Assembly (NCBI RefSeq): GCF_000969905.1
Contig: NZ_CP009520.1
Span: forward strand, 4,278,001-4,342,000
DNA length: 64,000 bases
Direction of reading: 5' to 3'
Source of the DNA: Methanosarcina vacuolata Z-761
GTDB lineage: Archaea > Halobacteriota > Methanosarcinia > Methanosarcinales > Methanosarcinaceae
The translations under genes were made by a program, and so were the position numbers. Shown here piece after piece: positions 25,989 to 35,743 of this stretch. The notes beneath the pieces were generated by a model. It made no database searches, was not told the origin of the DNA, and worked only from the letters and a program-made list of their open reading frames with translations. Each line of letters begins with the position of its first letter. The stretch's first letter is position 1.

Positions 25989-27080
25989 TCATAAAATCGC
26001 TCCGAAACGCTCCTTTAGAACCGAAAGTCCTTTGCATTTTTTTGCTCCGGTTTCTTCCCTGTCCTTACCCCAGAAGATCAGGGTAAATACCGGATTTTCT
26101 CCTTTGCAAAGAAAAATCTCAATGCCGGGTTCTTCGTAGAATTTTCCATAGTCGCTACCCATGGAAAGTACCTGTTCTCCAACAGGAACAAGAACACCGT
26201 TTTCTCCGAGCAGTAGGTGCTCGTAAATGCAGTATTTTTTTTCTGGAAGAGATTTGATTTCCTCAACACCGTCAGTAAAGGCGTGGAAAAGAAGTTCTAT
26301 CAGGTTGATTCCTGAAGAATAGTAAACTGCTGTCGGGGTCTGGCTTGGGAAACGGGCATCGATTTCGATTACCCTGAGACCTTTTGGGCTGAAGATTGCT
26401 TCCACGTCCATAATACCTTTCAAGGGAAGATTTGCTGCAAGAGCATGGGAGATCTGCCTGAATAAAGGATTCGCAGGAAGTGGAGTTACCATGTGGCAGT
26501 CATAAGTTTCGTCTATATGGACCAGGGTCTCTTTTACCACGGCGAAATGACTTCCATCCCCGACAACTTCGAGAGAAACAACTTCGCCTTCCACATATTC
26601 CTCAACCAGCATGTCAGGTTCAAGGGCCTCAAGCTCTTTGTCCTCATAAATTATCCTGGCGCCCACACTGCTGCTTTCACAGGGAGGCTTTACAAAATAA
26701 GGAGGGCTGGAGGGCCGGTCCTGCGGAGTTGGGACTCCTATGGACTTAAAATAATCTTTTGAGCGTTTTTTATCCCTGCTTATCCGATAAGCTTCAAAAT
26801 CGAAAAGTACCGGGCAGGAGAATTTTTCTTTTATTGAATTCAGAAATTCGATGCAGGCCAGATTTTCGTTCACAGGAAGTATAGCATCAACCTTTTGTGA
26901 GAGCTCAAGGAGTTTTTCAGGTTCCTTTATTACATCAAAACAGTAAAATTCATCCGCGTAATTACGGATGAGGGCCTGTGGATTTTTATCCACCAGAACT
27001 ACTTTCATTCCGGCTTTTTTAGATAGATACGCAGCTTCGAAGCCCTGGAGTTTCCCGCCTACAAGACAGATTGTTTTCAA
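25989..27080 (-). CDS. pylC: PylC, 3-methylornithine-lysine ligase
   Basis: ATP-grasp ligase joining 3-methylornithine to the epsilon amine of lysine. The start is TTG 27080, one base after the pylB stop, giving 363 residues and the expected beginning KTICLVGGKLQGFEAAYLSK. ATP-grasp features are PYFVKPPCESSSVGARIIYE, MLVEEYVEGEVVSLEV and LRVIEIDARFPSQTPTAVY. Translation is probably coupled to pylB because stop and start nearly touch. The gap to pylD (25780-25988) is AT-rich with short repeated 'aaatctaagttttt' phrases. Confidence 0.96.
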   Translation of the reverse strand: MKTICLVGGKLQGFEAAYLSKKAGMKVVLVDKNPQALIRNYADEFYCFDVIKEPEKLLELSQKVDAILPVNENLACIEFLNSIKEKFSCPVLFDFEAYRISRDKKRSKDYFKSIGVPTPQDRPSSPPYFVKPPCESSSVGARIIYEDKELEALEPDMLVEEYVEGEVVSLEVVGDGSHFAVVKETLVHIDETYDCHMVTPLPANPLFRQISHALAANLPLKGIMDVEAIFSPKGLRVIEIDARFPSQTPTAVYYSSGINLIELLFHAFTDGVEEIKSLPEKKYCIYEHLLLGENGVLVPVGEQVLSMGSDYGKFYEEPGIEIFLCKGENPVFTLIFWGKDREETGAKKCKGLSVLKERFGAIL

Positions 27081-27081
27081 G

Positions 27082-28134
27082 CTAGCACCCCAGGACTGCC
27101 TCAAAGTCAGCCTGCCGAGCAGGTTTCATTCCCATGGTTTCAAGCCTTTGGATCACGCTTTTTATGTCCCGATCCCGTTCTTTAAGTCCACGGTCATAGT
27201 TTGCAACGCCTTCCAGTTGGGAATCGGGAGGGAGGATAGAAGTAACAATATTTGCCCCTGCATTTAAGCGGCGAACCATGCCGTCAATGCCTTCAAGGTC
27301 AAGGGAGGCAGGGATGAGGCGTTTGGGAAACATTAACCTGAGAACAGAGATAATTTTCAGTTCCGAGAGATTTGATTTATCCCTGAAATCTTCAAGTGGA
27401 GTTCCTTCCTGAGGCAGGAAAGTCATAACTCTGACCATATCAGGATCGTTTGTGCTCATTCCCCTTAAGGACAGAATGGTGGATTCGATATCGTTTCCAA
27501 CGCCGGTGAGTATTCCGTCTTCTACACAATACCCCTGATTTTTAGCAAAACGGCGTGCATTGACACGCCCATCGAATGACTGCCCAACTCTAAGTTTCCG
27601 GTAGAGTTCGGTGTCATATGTTTCCTGATAAAGGGCCAGGAAGTTTGCTCCTTTTTCCCTGGCTTTGAGAAGAGTAGCGTTATCCATCAAGCCTGGAGAA
27701 ATCATAATGGGAAGCCCAAGTTCCTCTTTTACTACCTGGACAAGCTCAACGAAACGGTTCGGGTCTTCATAGTAATAGGGGTCTTCCCCCATGGTCAGGT
27801 CAACCATATGAAAACCTGCTCCTTTCAGGGTTTTGCAGGTTTCTTTTATCTCTTCCATGGTCAGTCGATAGCGGTTGATCTCGTTTCGACAGTTATAGTA
27901 GCAAAAGGAGCATTGATTTTTACAGTAAGTGGAGAAATAAATGAAACAATTAAGAAATACCCTGTTGCCAAAATAATGATCTCTTACTTTTCGGGCTGCA
28001 GAATAGAGCCTTTCCAGATCTTCTATGGATTCAAGGGAAAGAAGAGCCCTCAGGTCGTTATCAGTTAATTGATACCCTTCAATGACTTTTTCTCCCAAAC
28101 TGTCAAATTCATCAAGTGCCATTTTTTGGATCAA
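27082..28134 (-). CDS. pylB: PylB, methylornithine synthase (radical SAM)
   Basis: Radical SAM mutase that converts lysine to 3-methylornithine. 350 residues, as in known PylB. The iron-sulfur motif is YCKNQCSFCYYNC (C-x3-C-x2-C); downstream LTMGEDPYYYEDP, GILTGVGNDIEST and GIDGMVRRLNAGANIVTS are family hallmarks. The start follows a moderate Shine-Dalgarno (gagggtgaaatt). It ends with the amber codon TAG (27082-27084), at the normal family C terminus (VLGC against VLRC as I recall in M. barkeri). Read-through would add pyrrolysine plus 20 residues before TAA. Confidence 0.97.
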   Translation of the reverse strand: MIQKMALDEFDSLGEKVIEGYQLTDNDLRALLSLESIEDLERLYSAARKVRDHYFGNRVFLNCFIYFSTYCKNQCSFCYYNCRNEINRYRLTMEEIKETCKTLKGAGFHMVDLTMGEDPYYYEDPNRFVELVQVVKEELGLPIMISPGLMDNATLLKAREKGANFLALYQETYDTELYRKLRVGQSFDGRVNARRFAKNQGYCVEDGILTGVGNDIESTILSLRGMSTNDPDMVRVMTFLPQEGTPLEDFRDKSNLSELKIISVLRLMFPKRLIPASLDLEGIDGMVRRLNAGANIVTSILPPDSQLEGVANYDRGLKERDRDIKSVIQRLETMGMKPARQADFEAVLGC

Positions 28135-28254
28135 AATTTCACCCTCTCATAGATTCTTCAGATATTTGACGGCCCTATCAGAGCCGATTGTCAATTTAAT
28201 CTCACCATTTAGCTTATTTTGCCATATTGAGTTTTTACCATCCCGTTTTTGAAT

Positions 28255-28480
28255 CAATATTGCCATTCAATGTTGCCATTCAATGTTGCCATTCGATATT
28301 GCCATTGATATTGCCATTCAATGTTGCCATTGATATTGTCAGTCAATGTTGCCATTGATATTGTCAGTCAATGTTGCCATTGATATTGTCAGTCAATGTT
28401 GCCATTCAATATTGTCAGTCAATGTTGCCATTCAATATTGTCAGTCAATGTTGCCATTGATATTGCCATTTTACTTTTTG
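28255..28480. repeat. tandem repeat array between pylS and pylB
   Basis: At least six units of about 25-26 bp, consensus caatgttgccattgatatt plus gtcagt, between 28318 and 28465, flanked by shorter pieces of the same phrase (attgccattcaatg). The rest of the 560-bp gap (to 28650) contains decayed versions ('ttttgccatt'). No gene is present. Inside an operon this array lies in the mRNA between pylS and pylB. Confidence 0.88.
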
Positions 28481-28695
28481 CCATTAATACTGCTATTTTG
28501 CCTTTTGCCATTTGATATTGCCATTAGGTATCGCAATTCTTTTTGCCTTTCAGAGCTGCAATTAATTTTGCCATTTAGTACTGCAACTCTTTTTGACATC
28601 CAGTATCGCAATTCCTTTTTGCCATTTAATACAGTGTTTTAATATCTTCGACCGGTGTTTAGCGATTTTTAGTTACTTTGGGCGGACTTTCCAGC

Positions 28696-29973
<1,278 letters not shown>

Positions 29974-30204
29974 TTAAAAGCCCGGATGATTTCCAAGAAA
30001 TAGTATTTCAAAATCCCGGCTTACGGAATATAAGCACGGAGCCAGCAATTTGCTGACAGCTACCCGGAAAATAGAAGCGATCCACACAACAGAAACAATT
30101 TATATAGTCTGGAAAAAAATCTCCAGCTTTTATAAAAGATTTCGGCGGAATGTTCTGAATGTATCTAGAATGTTATTGTATTACCATTCCGGGATTCAGA
30201 AATA

Positions 30205-30276
30205 TGGCGGAAACCCCGGGAATCTAACCCGGCTGAACGGATTTAGAGTCCATTCGATCTACATGATCAGGTTTCC
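30205..30276 (-). tRNA. pylT: tRNA-Pyl (CTA) with encoded CCA
   Basis: On the minus strand the acceptor ggaaacc (30270-30276) pairs with ggtttcc, followed by discriminator G and CCA (30205-30207). The anticodon CTA corresponds to tag at 30244-30246. It shows the known oddities of tRNA-Pyl: a six-base-pair anticodon stem, a small D loop, one base between acceptor and D stems, and a three-base variable loop. It is the promoter-proximal gene of the pyl operon, 250 bases before pylS, and matches my memory of the M. barkeri sequence throughout. Confidence 0.99.
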
Positions 30277-30418
30277 TCCTCGGCAAAATAGATTGAACAA
30301 AGCGTTTTGCTTCCTGTATGGTGGTCTTAATAATAATATAAAATAATATTATTTAGTATATATGATTATTGGTGGAAATCTAAGAAAAACAGGTTCTTAT
30401 TTATAAATTTTTTGCAAG

Positions 30419-30590
30419 CCTTTTAAAAAAAGGTTGACCGAAAACCCCAGCAACGTTTGAATTTTAGGAAATTATCCCCGAACCCTATCGACGCGATCAC
30501 AACCCTTTTCAAAAAAGGCTTGACCGAAAACCTCAGCAACATTTGAATTTGATGAACTTGTCCCAAAACACTATCGGCGTGATCACAACC
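30419..30590. repeat. tandem duplication of about 87 bp
   Basis: Copies at 30419-30503 and 30504-30590 share ccttttnaaaaaaggnttgacc, gaaaaccncagcaac, tttgaattt, ctatcg-x-cg and gatcacaaccc, about 80% identical, with a third partial copy (cttttcaagcctgg) after. No reading frame. It lies between the pylT promoter and the ramA terminator. Confidence 0.8.
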
Positions 30591-30611
30591 CTTTTCAAGC
30601 CTGGTGAAGAA

Positions 30612-30650
30612 AAGGTAAAATAAAAGAAAGTGGGTGAAAATTTAGCCCAC
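30612..30650 (-). terminator. ramA terminator
   Basis: On the minus strand gtggg...cccac (30630-30650) forms a stem and is followed by a T-rich tract (tttcttttatttt). Confidence 0.5.
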
Positions 30651-30655
30651 CATAA

Positions 30656-30703
30656 GTTATTTCGTTACTTCGCTGTGATGTTATTTCGTTACTTCGCTGT
30701 GAT
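30656..30703. repeat. perfect 24-bp duplication at the ramA stop
   Basis: gttatttcgttacttcgctgtgat is present twice in direct tandem (30656-30679 and 30680-30703; shown here with key bases only as needed). The right copy holds the last codons and stop of ramA; the left copy is an exact echo beyond the stop. Such a copy suggests recent slippage. Confidence 0.9.
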
Positions 30704-32311
30704 TTTCAGTTTCGTGATATCAATAGCATCTTCGGGACAGATGCCGACACAACGGCGGCAGCTTGTACCAAGGCATTTCTGGCTGTCGTATTTTGCGATT
30801 CTCTGGCCGTCTCTTTCTACTATTTCAAGGGCTGCTTCTGGGCATTCTTTTACGCATTTTTTGCAGTATACGCACTTTTCCACCAGAACTTCGAGTATTA
30901 TGCCAATTTCTTTGAGTATAGAAAGCCCGCCTGACCCGACCTCTTCGATGTCTTTGCTGACTCGCTTTTCGATGCTTACATGTTCGAGAGTTTTCGGGAG
31001 GGGGGGCAGGCCGTAGAGTTCAAGCATCTGGTCATACGTCTCAAGTGGCATGCCCTGGGTCCAGTAGGAAAGTTCGCATAGGTAGAAATTATTGAAAGTC
31101 TCACTGGTCGCCATCATAAGGTGATCGGCAGTAATTTTCTTTGCAATATCAATTACGTCATTCAGCCTTGATTTTTCCAGCACAAGTTCCCGAGCAAGCG
31201 CAAGCGAGGTATTTCCAAACTGAACAATTTTTTTTGCATAACCCGGTGCGGCTCCGAGTCTGCGGGCGTCTTCAGCATCCACATAGGCTCCAGAGGCTCC
31301 TGACATATATGCGTACTCCAGGTCTTCATACTTGATTCCGGATTCAACGATCAGGGTCATATGGGCAGCCCGGATTGCTCCGATAGCTTTTCCGGCTTCT
31401 TCTACATCCTTTTCATTGATCTCAATCCCTGGACCCAGGATCAGCTTTCCATTCGGAAGTTTAGGAAGTTTTTCAATCAACCCGATTCTCAGTGCTAAAG
31501 CAAAAGCCGAGATAACTCCTGTGCCTGTGATTCCGACGGCTTCGAATCCATAGGACTCCTTTATCTCCCCTGTAATTGGATCTATAAGGTAAGCGTCCTG
31601 TTTTTCCATTTCCCTGTCAAGAACCATAATTCTCCAGTACTGTCCTTCAGGTTTTACATCACAGATCGCGCCAGGACTTGCGAGCATGCCTGAACTTATA
31701 CCCTGCCCTTCAATCGCAGGTCCTGCTGCTGCGCTTGCAGTGATAATTCGACCCCCGATTTTCAGAGCCATTTCGGCATTTGTTCCGTAATCCGTGACAA
31801 GAGAAGGTTCGGGCTGGATAAGAAAATCGGTTTCAAGCATCATAGCCAGGGCGTCAGCTCCAATCTCGTGCTTGATTGCAGGGGGGACGATAACTTCACA
31901 GTTAGGCAGGTCTTTTTTCCCGAAAATTTCCGACGCAGGAAACACACGGGCATCTCTTTTTACATTCCTGACTCCAAGCATCTTCTGTTTATTTTCTCCT
32001 GCATAGGCAAGGTCCCTTATTTCAGTATTCTGGAAAAGGGAAAGCTGGATAGGGTTTCCACAGACTGCCAGCCTTTCCACCCTGGAAAGATCAACATCGA
32101 ACCGCAGGAACATTCTCCTGACGGTCTCGATAATTACCTCATGAGCCACATCTTCACCTGTTGTGATTGCAAAATCCAGGTGATCCATGACATTTCCCCC
32201 GGGGAGGGGATGACCCATGGTTATAACTGTCTTTAAGGTTTTCTTCGTTTCAAGATCAATAAGCTGGGCTCTAAAACCGCTGGTACCCAGATCAAGTGCT
32301 ATTCCATACAT
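30689..32311 (-). CDS. ramA: RamA, reductive activator of corrinoid methyltransferases
   Basis: ATP-dependent iron-sulfur protein that reduces inactive Co(II) corrinoid proteins such as MtmC to the active Co(I) state. 540 residues. The N-terminal part is a DUF4445/ASKHA-type domain with GIALDLGTSGFRAQLIDLET and VTDYGTNAEMALKIGG. The C terminus carries two 4Fe-4S ferredoxin motifs, CVYCKKCVKECPEAA and CLGTSCRRCVGICPEDA. Its length and layout equal the methylamine-specific RamA of M. barkeri. It is transcribed toward pylT from its own promoter. The 3' end has a recent 24-bp duplication beyond the stop. Confidence 0.97.
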   Translation of the reverse strand: MYGIALDLGTSGFRAQLIDLETKKTLKTVITMGHPLPGGNVMDHLDFAITTGEDVAHEVIIETVRRMFLRFDVDLSRVERLAVCGNPIQLSLFQNTEIRDLAYAGENKQKMLGVRNVKRDARVFPASEIFGKKDLPNCEVIVPPAIKHEIGADALAMMLETDFLIQPEPSLVTDYGTNAEMALKIGGRIITASAAAGPAIEGQGISSGMLASPGAICDVKPEGQYWRIMVLDREMEKQDAYLIDPITGEIKESYGFEAVGITGTGVISAFALALRIGLIEKLPKLPNGKLILGPGIEINEKDVEEAGKAIGAIRAAHMTLIVESGIKYEDLEYAYMSGASGAYVDAEDARRLGAAPGYAKKIVQFGNTSLALARELVLEKSRLNDVIDIAKKITADHLMMATSETFNNFYLCELSYWTQGMPLETYDQMLELYGLPPLPKTLEHVSIEKRVSKDIEEVGSGGLSILKEIGIILEVLVEKCVYCKKCVKECPEAALEIVERDGQRIAKYDSQKCLGTSCRRCVGICPEDAIDITKLKITAK

Positions 32312-32800
32312 TTTTCAGGTCCTCCGGGAGCATATAATATGTTGAGGCGTCCGGCAGTATGAACTACCTCACACAAGGGGTGGGATATGAGGACTGTAAT
32401 TTTAGTGAAGTTTCTAATTCGGCATCAATAAGGGAAAGGATATAATAATTTTAGAATTTTAATTATATAGATATAGTTAGGAATTATATAAACTATGTAT
32501 CCTCTGCAAATTCAAGGACGAATTTTCCAACTATAAGAACATGGAAATCATTTTATTACACATTTATAAAGTTGAATGCCCCTTTTGAGCATGGTTTTCA
32601 TATTTGGCTAAATTTTTGAATATTCAGCATAATTGTGAAATTACTTTTACCTGTATGATTATGGAGAGGATGTAAACTATTACTAATTGTTTCTAGAGGG
32701 ATTAGCGACTGGCTATTAAGAGCCTGTCTGAAAAATGTTAGAATTTACAGAAGAGTTAATAATGGTGTTGAATATGTAGGAGCAAGTAGCATTTGCATAC

Positions 32801-32908
32801 CTAGTGTCCTGGCAACTTAGTTATGATACATCAATACATAGACAATACTTCATCTGTAGTCCCGGTTCTTAATTATAATGATCCATAACTAAATTGCGTA
32901 GACACTAG
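32801..32908. repeat. 108-bp inverted-repeat element (MITE-like)
   Basis: Left end ctagtgtcctggcaacttag (32801 on) is the inverse of the right end ...ctaaattgcgtagacactag (to 32908), 21 of 25 positions matching. The central 58 bases hold no gene. It interrupts an acyltransferase gene whose remains lie to the right. A nearby gagcctgtctgaaaa (32720) resembles the start of the repeats at 11818 and 12938. Confidence 0.65.
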
Positions 32909-33291
32909 TAGGTGTATTAAGAGATTATGGAAGCTAAACAACGTACTCACATTTGACATAGTGAATTGCGAGGAAAGAATGCCGAAATAATCATAAAAAA
33001 CGAAAGTGAAAACCGCAAGAGCAGCCCAGTAAAGTGGAAAAATCCGTAAAATACGTTTTTTATAAAAAAGCAATACATCTTTGATGGATGAAATTTTGCT
33101 GTTATTATAATGTATAAGAGATCCGCTTATGAATTAAAAAGTGACAATCCGATTTTGGCAAAAAAAGGAGTAAATATTAAAATCGTATACCTGATGTATT
33201 TATATCCCAGGTAGGCAGTACTGTGTGTTAAGAGTATAGCTAATATGGCAATTGCTCTCAATAAATCAAAGGCTAGTATTTTTTCTTTCAC
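32909..33291 (-). pseudogene. acyltransferase 3 family, broken N-terminal fragment
   Basis: From GTG 33291 the minus strand reads KEKILAFDLLRAIAILAILL, THSTAYLGYKYIR and FFAKIGLSLF, then hits a stop near 33133. One frame over it continues LIHYNNSKISSIKDVLLFYK, KRILRIFPLYWAALAVFTFV and FHNLLIHLL, where it enters the 108-bp inverted-repeat element. These are the first helices of a membrane acyltransferase (OatA/acyltransferase 3 type), with the Arg of the first helix and the KRILRIFPLYW motif. A frameshift and a truncation make it non-functional. The rest of the gene was not found on the other side. Confidence 0.7.
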
Positions 33292-33582
33292 GGTAGCTCA
33301 TAAGATTTCGAAAGTTATATATCATTTGATATAATATTAGGCAGTTCTTTAATTTAAAATGTCAGTCAAAGCCTCAAATTTCCCAGCTATTTTAAGTATT
33401 TCGTCCACCGAATGTAAATAAAACAAATTTACTTGTTTTGAAGGATTTTTCGGCTTGTTCCGGCTGTTCAATTGATAAGTTTTTATAACATAATCCGTAA
33501 TTAAAGGATATAAATACATATTTATTAAATAGTATGTATTTTTCATAATCTTATGCACCTATAAACATAAGAGGGATTATAA

Positions 33583-34602
33583 ATGGCAGAATATACCCCA
33601 AAAGAAAGATTGTACCGTGCATTAAGGAAACAGCAGGTGGACAGGATGCCAGCTGTCTGTTTCACTCAGACTGCAACTGTCGAACAGATGGAAGCTTGCG
33701 GAGCCTACTGGCCAGAAGCCCATGCCGACGCAGAGAAAATGGCGACTCTTGCGGAAGCAGCGCATACCGTAGTAGGTTTTGAAGCTGTGAGAGTTCCCTT
33801 TGACATTACAGCTGAAGCTGAATTTTTTGGTTGCGGTATAAAGGCTGGCGACCTGAAGCAGCAGCCTTCAGTGATTAAACCCAGTGTTAAGAACCTGGAA
33901 GATCTGGAGAAATTAAAGAATTACAACCTGAAAGAAGGCAGAATTGCAGTAATCCTTGAAGCTGTCAAGATTCTCTCCGAAAAATACGGGAAAGAGCTCC
34001 CGATTATAGGGTCCATGATAGGTCCTTTCTCTCTTGCCCAGCATATTAACGGAGATGCCTGGTTCGGAAACCTTTTCACAGGAGAAGAGATTGTCCCCGC
34101 GCTTCTGGACTTCTGCTCGGACTTCAATGTAGCATATGCAAAAGCAATGGTTGAAAACGGTGCAGACACCATAGCCATCATTGACCCGACAGCAAGCTAT
34201 GAGCTCATTGGTGGAGAGTTCTACGAGAAGTATGCCCTGCCCTATCAGAAGAAGATAGTTGATGCAATGAAGGAACTCGATGTGGCTACAGTGCTTCACA
34301 TTTGCGGAAACACAACCAACGGCCTTGGAATTATGGATAAGACCGGCGTAAACGGGATCAGCGTAGACCAGAAGGTAGACATCAAGACCGCAACCGGTAA
34401 TGTGAAAAATGCAATCGTTGTCGGAAACCTTGACCCTGTAGCCGTGCTCTGGAACGGAAATCCGGAGGAGATTGAAGAAGCCTCAAAGAAGGCACTTGAC
34501 GCAGGCGTTGGGTTACTCACCGTTGGCTGCGGGACTGTCAGTATGACACCAACAGTCAATCTTCAAAAGATGATTGAGTGCGCAAAAAGCCACACATACT
34601 AA
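33583..34602 (+). CDS. mtbA: MtbA, methylated corrinoid protein:coenzyme M methyltransferase
   Basis: Transfers the methyl group from methylated MtmC (and other methylamine corrinoid proteins) to coenzyme M. 339 residues, UroD-like TIM barrel. The zinc ligands are visible as the H-x-C pair in [10 protein letters not shown] (about residues 237-239) and the Cys in [13 protein letters not shown] (about 316). The start ATG follows gagggattataa. The gene is monocistronic with a long AT-rich upstream region and a hairpin terminator right after. MtbA rather than MtaA is supported by the neighbouring mtmC and mtmB genes. Confidence 0.95.
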   Translation: MAEYTPKERLYRALRKQQVDRMPAVCFTQTATVEQMEACGAYWPEAHADAEKMATLAEAAHTVVGFEAVRVPFDITAEAEFFGCGIKAGDLKQQPSVIKPSVKNLEDLEKLKNYNLKEGRIAVILEAVKILSEKYGKELPIIGSMIGPFSLAQHINGDAWFGNLFTGEEIVPALLDFCSDFNVAYAKAMVENGADTIAIIDPTASYELIGGEFYEKYALPYQKKIVDAMKELDVATVLHICGNTTNGLGIMDKTGVNGISVDQKVDIKTATGNVKNAIVVGNLDPVAVLWNGNPEEIEEASKKALDAGVGLLTVGCGTVSMTPTVNLQKMIECAKSHTY

Positions 34603-34681
34603 AAACATTGCTGAATAGATTCAGATACTGAATATATCGGACACTGATGGTGTGCCGTATTAATGAAATTTAAAAACGGAT

Positions 34682-34710
34682 AAGCCGGCCTTAAGCCGGC
34701 CTTATTTTTA
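34682..34710 (+). terminator. mtbA terminator
   Basis: aagccggc, a five-base loop and gccggcctt form a GC-rich stem with one bulge, followed by attttta. Confidence 0.8.
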
Positions 34711-34740
34711 ATAATTTTCCAAAAAAATTACTTTATCAGG

Positions 34741-34935
34741 CTTGTTTTCTTTCATCTAATCTAGTATTCTTCAATCTAGCATTTTTTAATCTAGCATTTT
34801 TCAAGCTAGCATTCTTCAATTTAGCATATTTCAATTTAGCATTCATCAAGCTAGCATTTTTCAATCTAGCATATTTCAATTTATCATTCTTCAATCCAGC
34901 ATTCTTCAAGCTAGAATACTTCAATCTAGCATTTT
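34741..34935. repeat. 15-16-bp tandem repeat array after mtbA
   Basis: About 13 variable units of tcaatctagcattttt, with versions tcaagctagcattctt and tcaatttagcatattt. Lies between the mtbA terminator and the small TAG-containing frame. It reads open on the minus strand only because its period is a multiple of three in places; not a gene. Confidence 0.9.
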
Positions 34936-34965
34936 TCAGAAGAAACCATTATTCAGCCCGCAAGT

Positions 34966-35250
34966 ATGAAATTATTAGTTAAAGACCTCTTTTTAAAAAA
35001 TATACCGCATAGGATCTTGCGGCAGAAGATTGAAGATCTCGAAAAAGAATACCGCGACCTCAAATTATAGTATTTATACTTTTTGCTTTTGGGGTTAATA
35101 ATATTGAAGATCAGATATAAAAACAGATTTGAAGCACAGGACTTTGAAGCTGGAGATTGCATATATAAAAGAGATTGCAATGGCTTGAAATTCCAGTATT
35201 TATATTTTGTCTTTAATGCTCATATTTTAAAATTTAAGAGAAAAAAATAA
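34966..35250 (+). CDS. possible small protein with in-frame TAG (pyrrolysine candidate)
   Basis: ATG 34966 opens MKLLVKDLFLKNIPHRILRQ, KIEDLEKEYRDLKL, then TAG at 35068-35070. The frame then stays open for 59 more codons to TAA 35248-35250, giving 94 residues if TAG is read. The part before TAG is a charged helix; the part after begins YLYFLLLGLIILK, a possible membrane segment. An internal imperfect repeat aligns DLKL-TAG-YLYF with GLKF-Q-YLYF, so the amber may have arisen from CAG. It lies between mtbA and mtmC in a pyrrolysine-using genome. No Shine-Dalgarno is visible, and chance openness in AT-rich DNA is possible. Confidence 0.3.
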
Positions 35251-35743
35251 TGGGAATATAGTATTCGTTTATATAGTATAATTTTAATCTTTATTTAGGG
35301 ATTGAGCCTTGAATGTTCAGGACAATTCCAGGCAGTTCCAACAGGCATACTGTTGGAAAATTCGGGATATAAAGCTAATTCGACTGGGAAACAAATTTGC
35401 AGTTTCCGGCAAGTAAATTCCCCGGTAACAATGTCATAAGAGAAGAAATTATTCACAACGGACCCGAACCTATTCGGGCAAAATGGCAAATGACAGTGAA
35501 TAATTTTGAAGATAAATAATTAGAAATTCGTAAAGTAACATCCTCGCGCCTAATGGCTGAAAAATATAAGGCAGCAGAGGGATCTGAACCTAAAATAAGA
35601 ACCCCATGCAAATGCTCTTTTTTAGCTAGCGGAGCTTGGGTCTGTGTTCAAGCATAAAGCCTTTGCGAGAAAATGACTCTGGAGATATTTTACTGCCCAA
35701 CGATGCTGCAAAGAACTACGAATCTCAGTGGAGGTTTATAAAA
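35251..35743. other. mtmC upstream region
   Basis: About 490 bases with no supported gene. It contains a stem tccaacaggcatactgttgga (35336-35356) and a frame ending IRAKWQMTVNNFEDK that lacks a start. The right 200 bases are probably the 5' leader of the mtmCB transcript, as methylamine operons in this genus have long leaders. TATA candidates are present (tttatatagtataat, about 35269-35283). Confidence 0.4.

Noticed and set aside
28255-28480. CRISPR array between pylS and pylB
   Set aside because: Units are directly adjacent without unique spacers, and no cas genes are present in the window. The same holds for the other arrays.
33349-33558. Minus-strand frame in the mtbA promoter region
   Set aside because: AT-rich, no start signal, and it fills the region where the mtbA promoter must be.
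34736-34924. Minus-strand frame of repeated Lys-Asn-Ala-Arg-Leu units
   Set aside because: It is simply the translation of the 15-bp tandem repeat; no start signal or promoter supports it.
35636-35743. Extension of MtmC upstream to a start at 35636
   Set aside because: The added residues do not resemble any corrinoid protein, and ATG 35744 has a good Shine-Dalgarno and gives the normal length.
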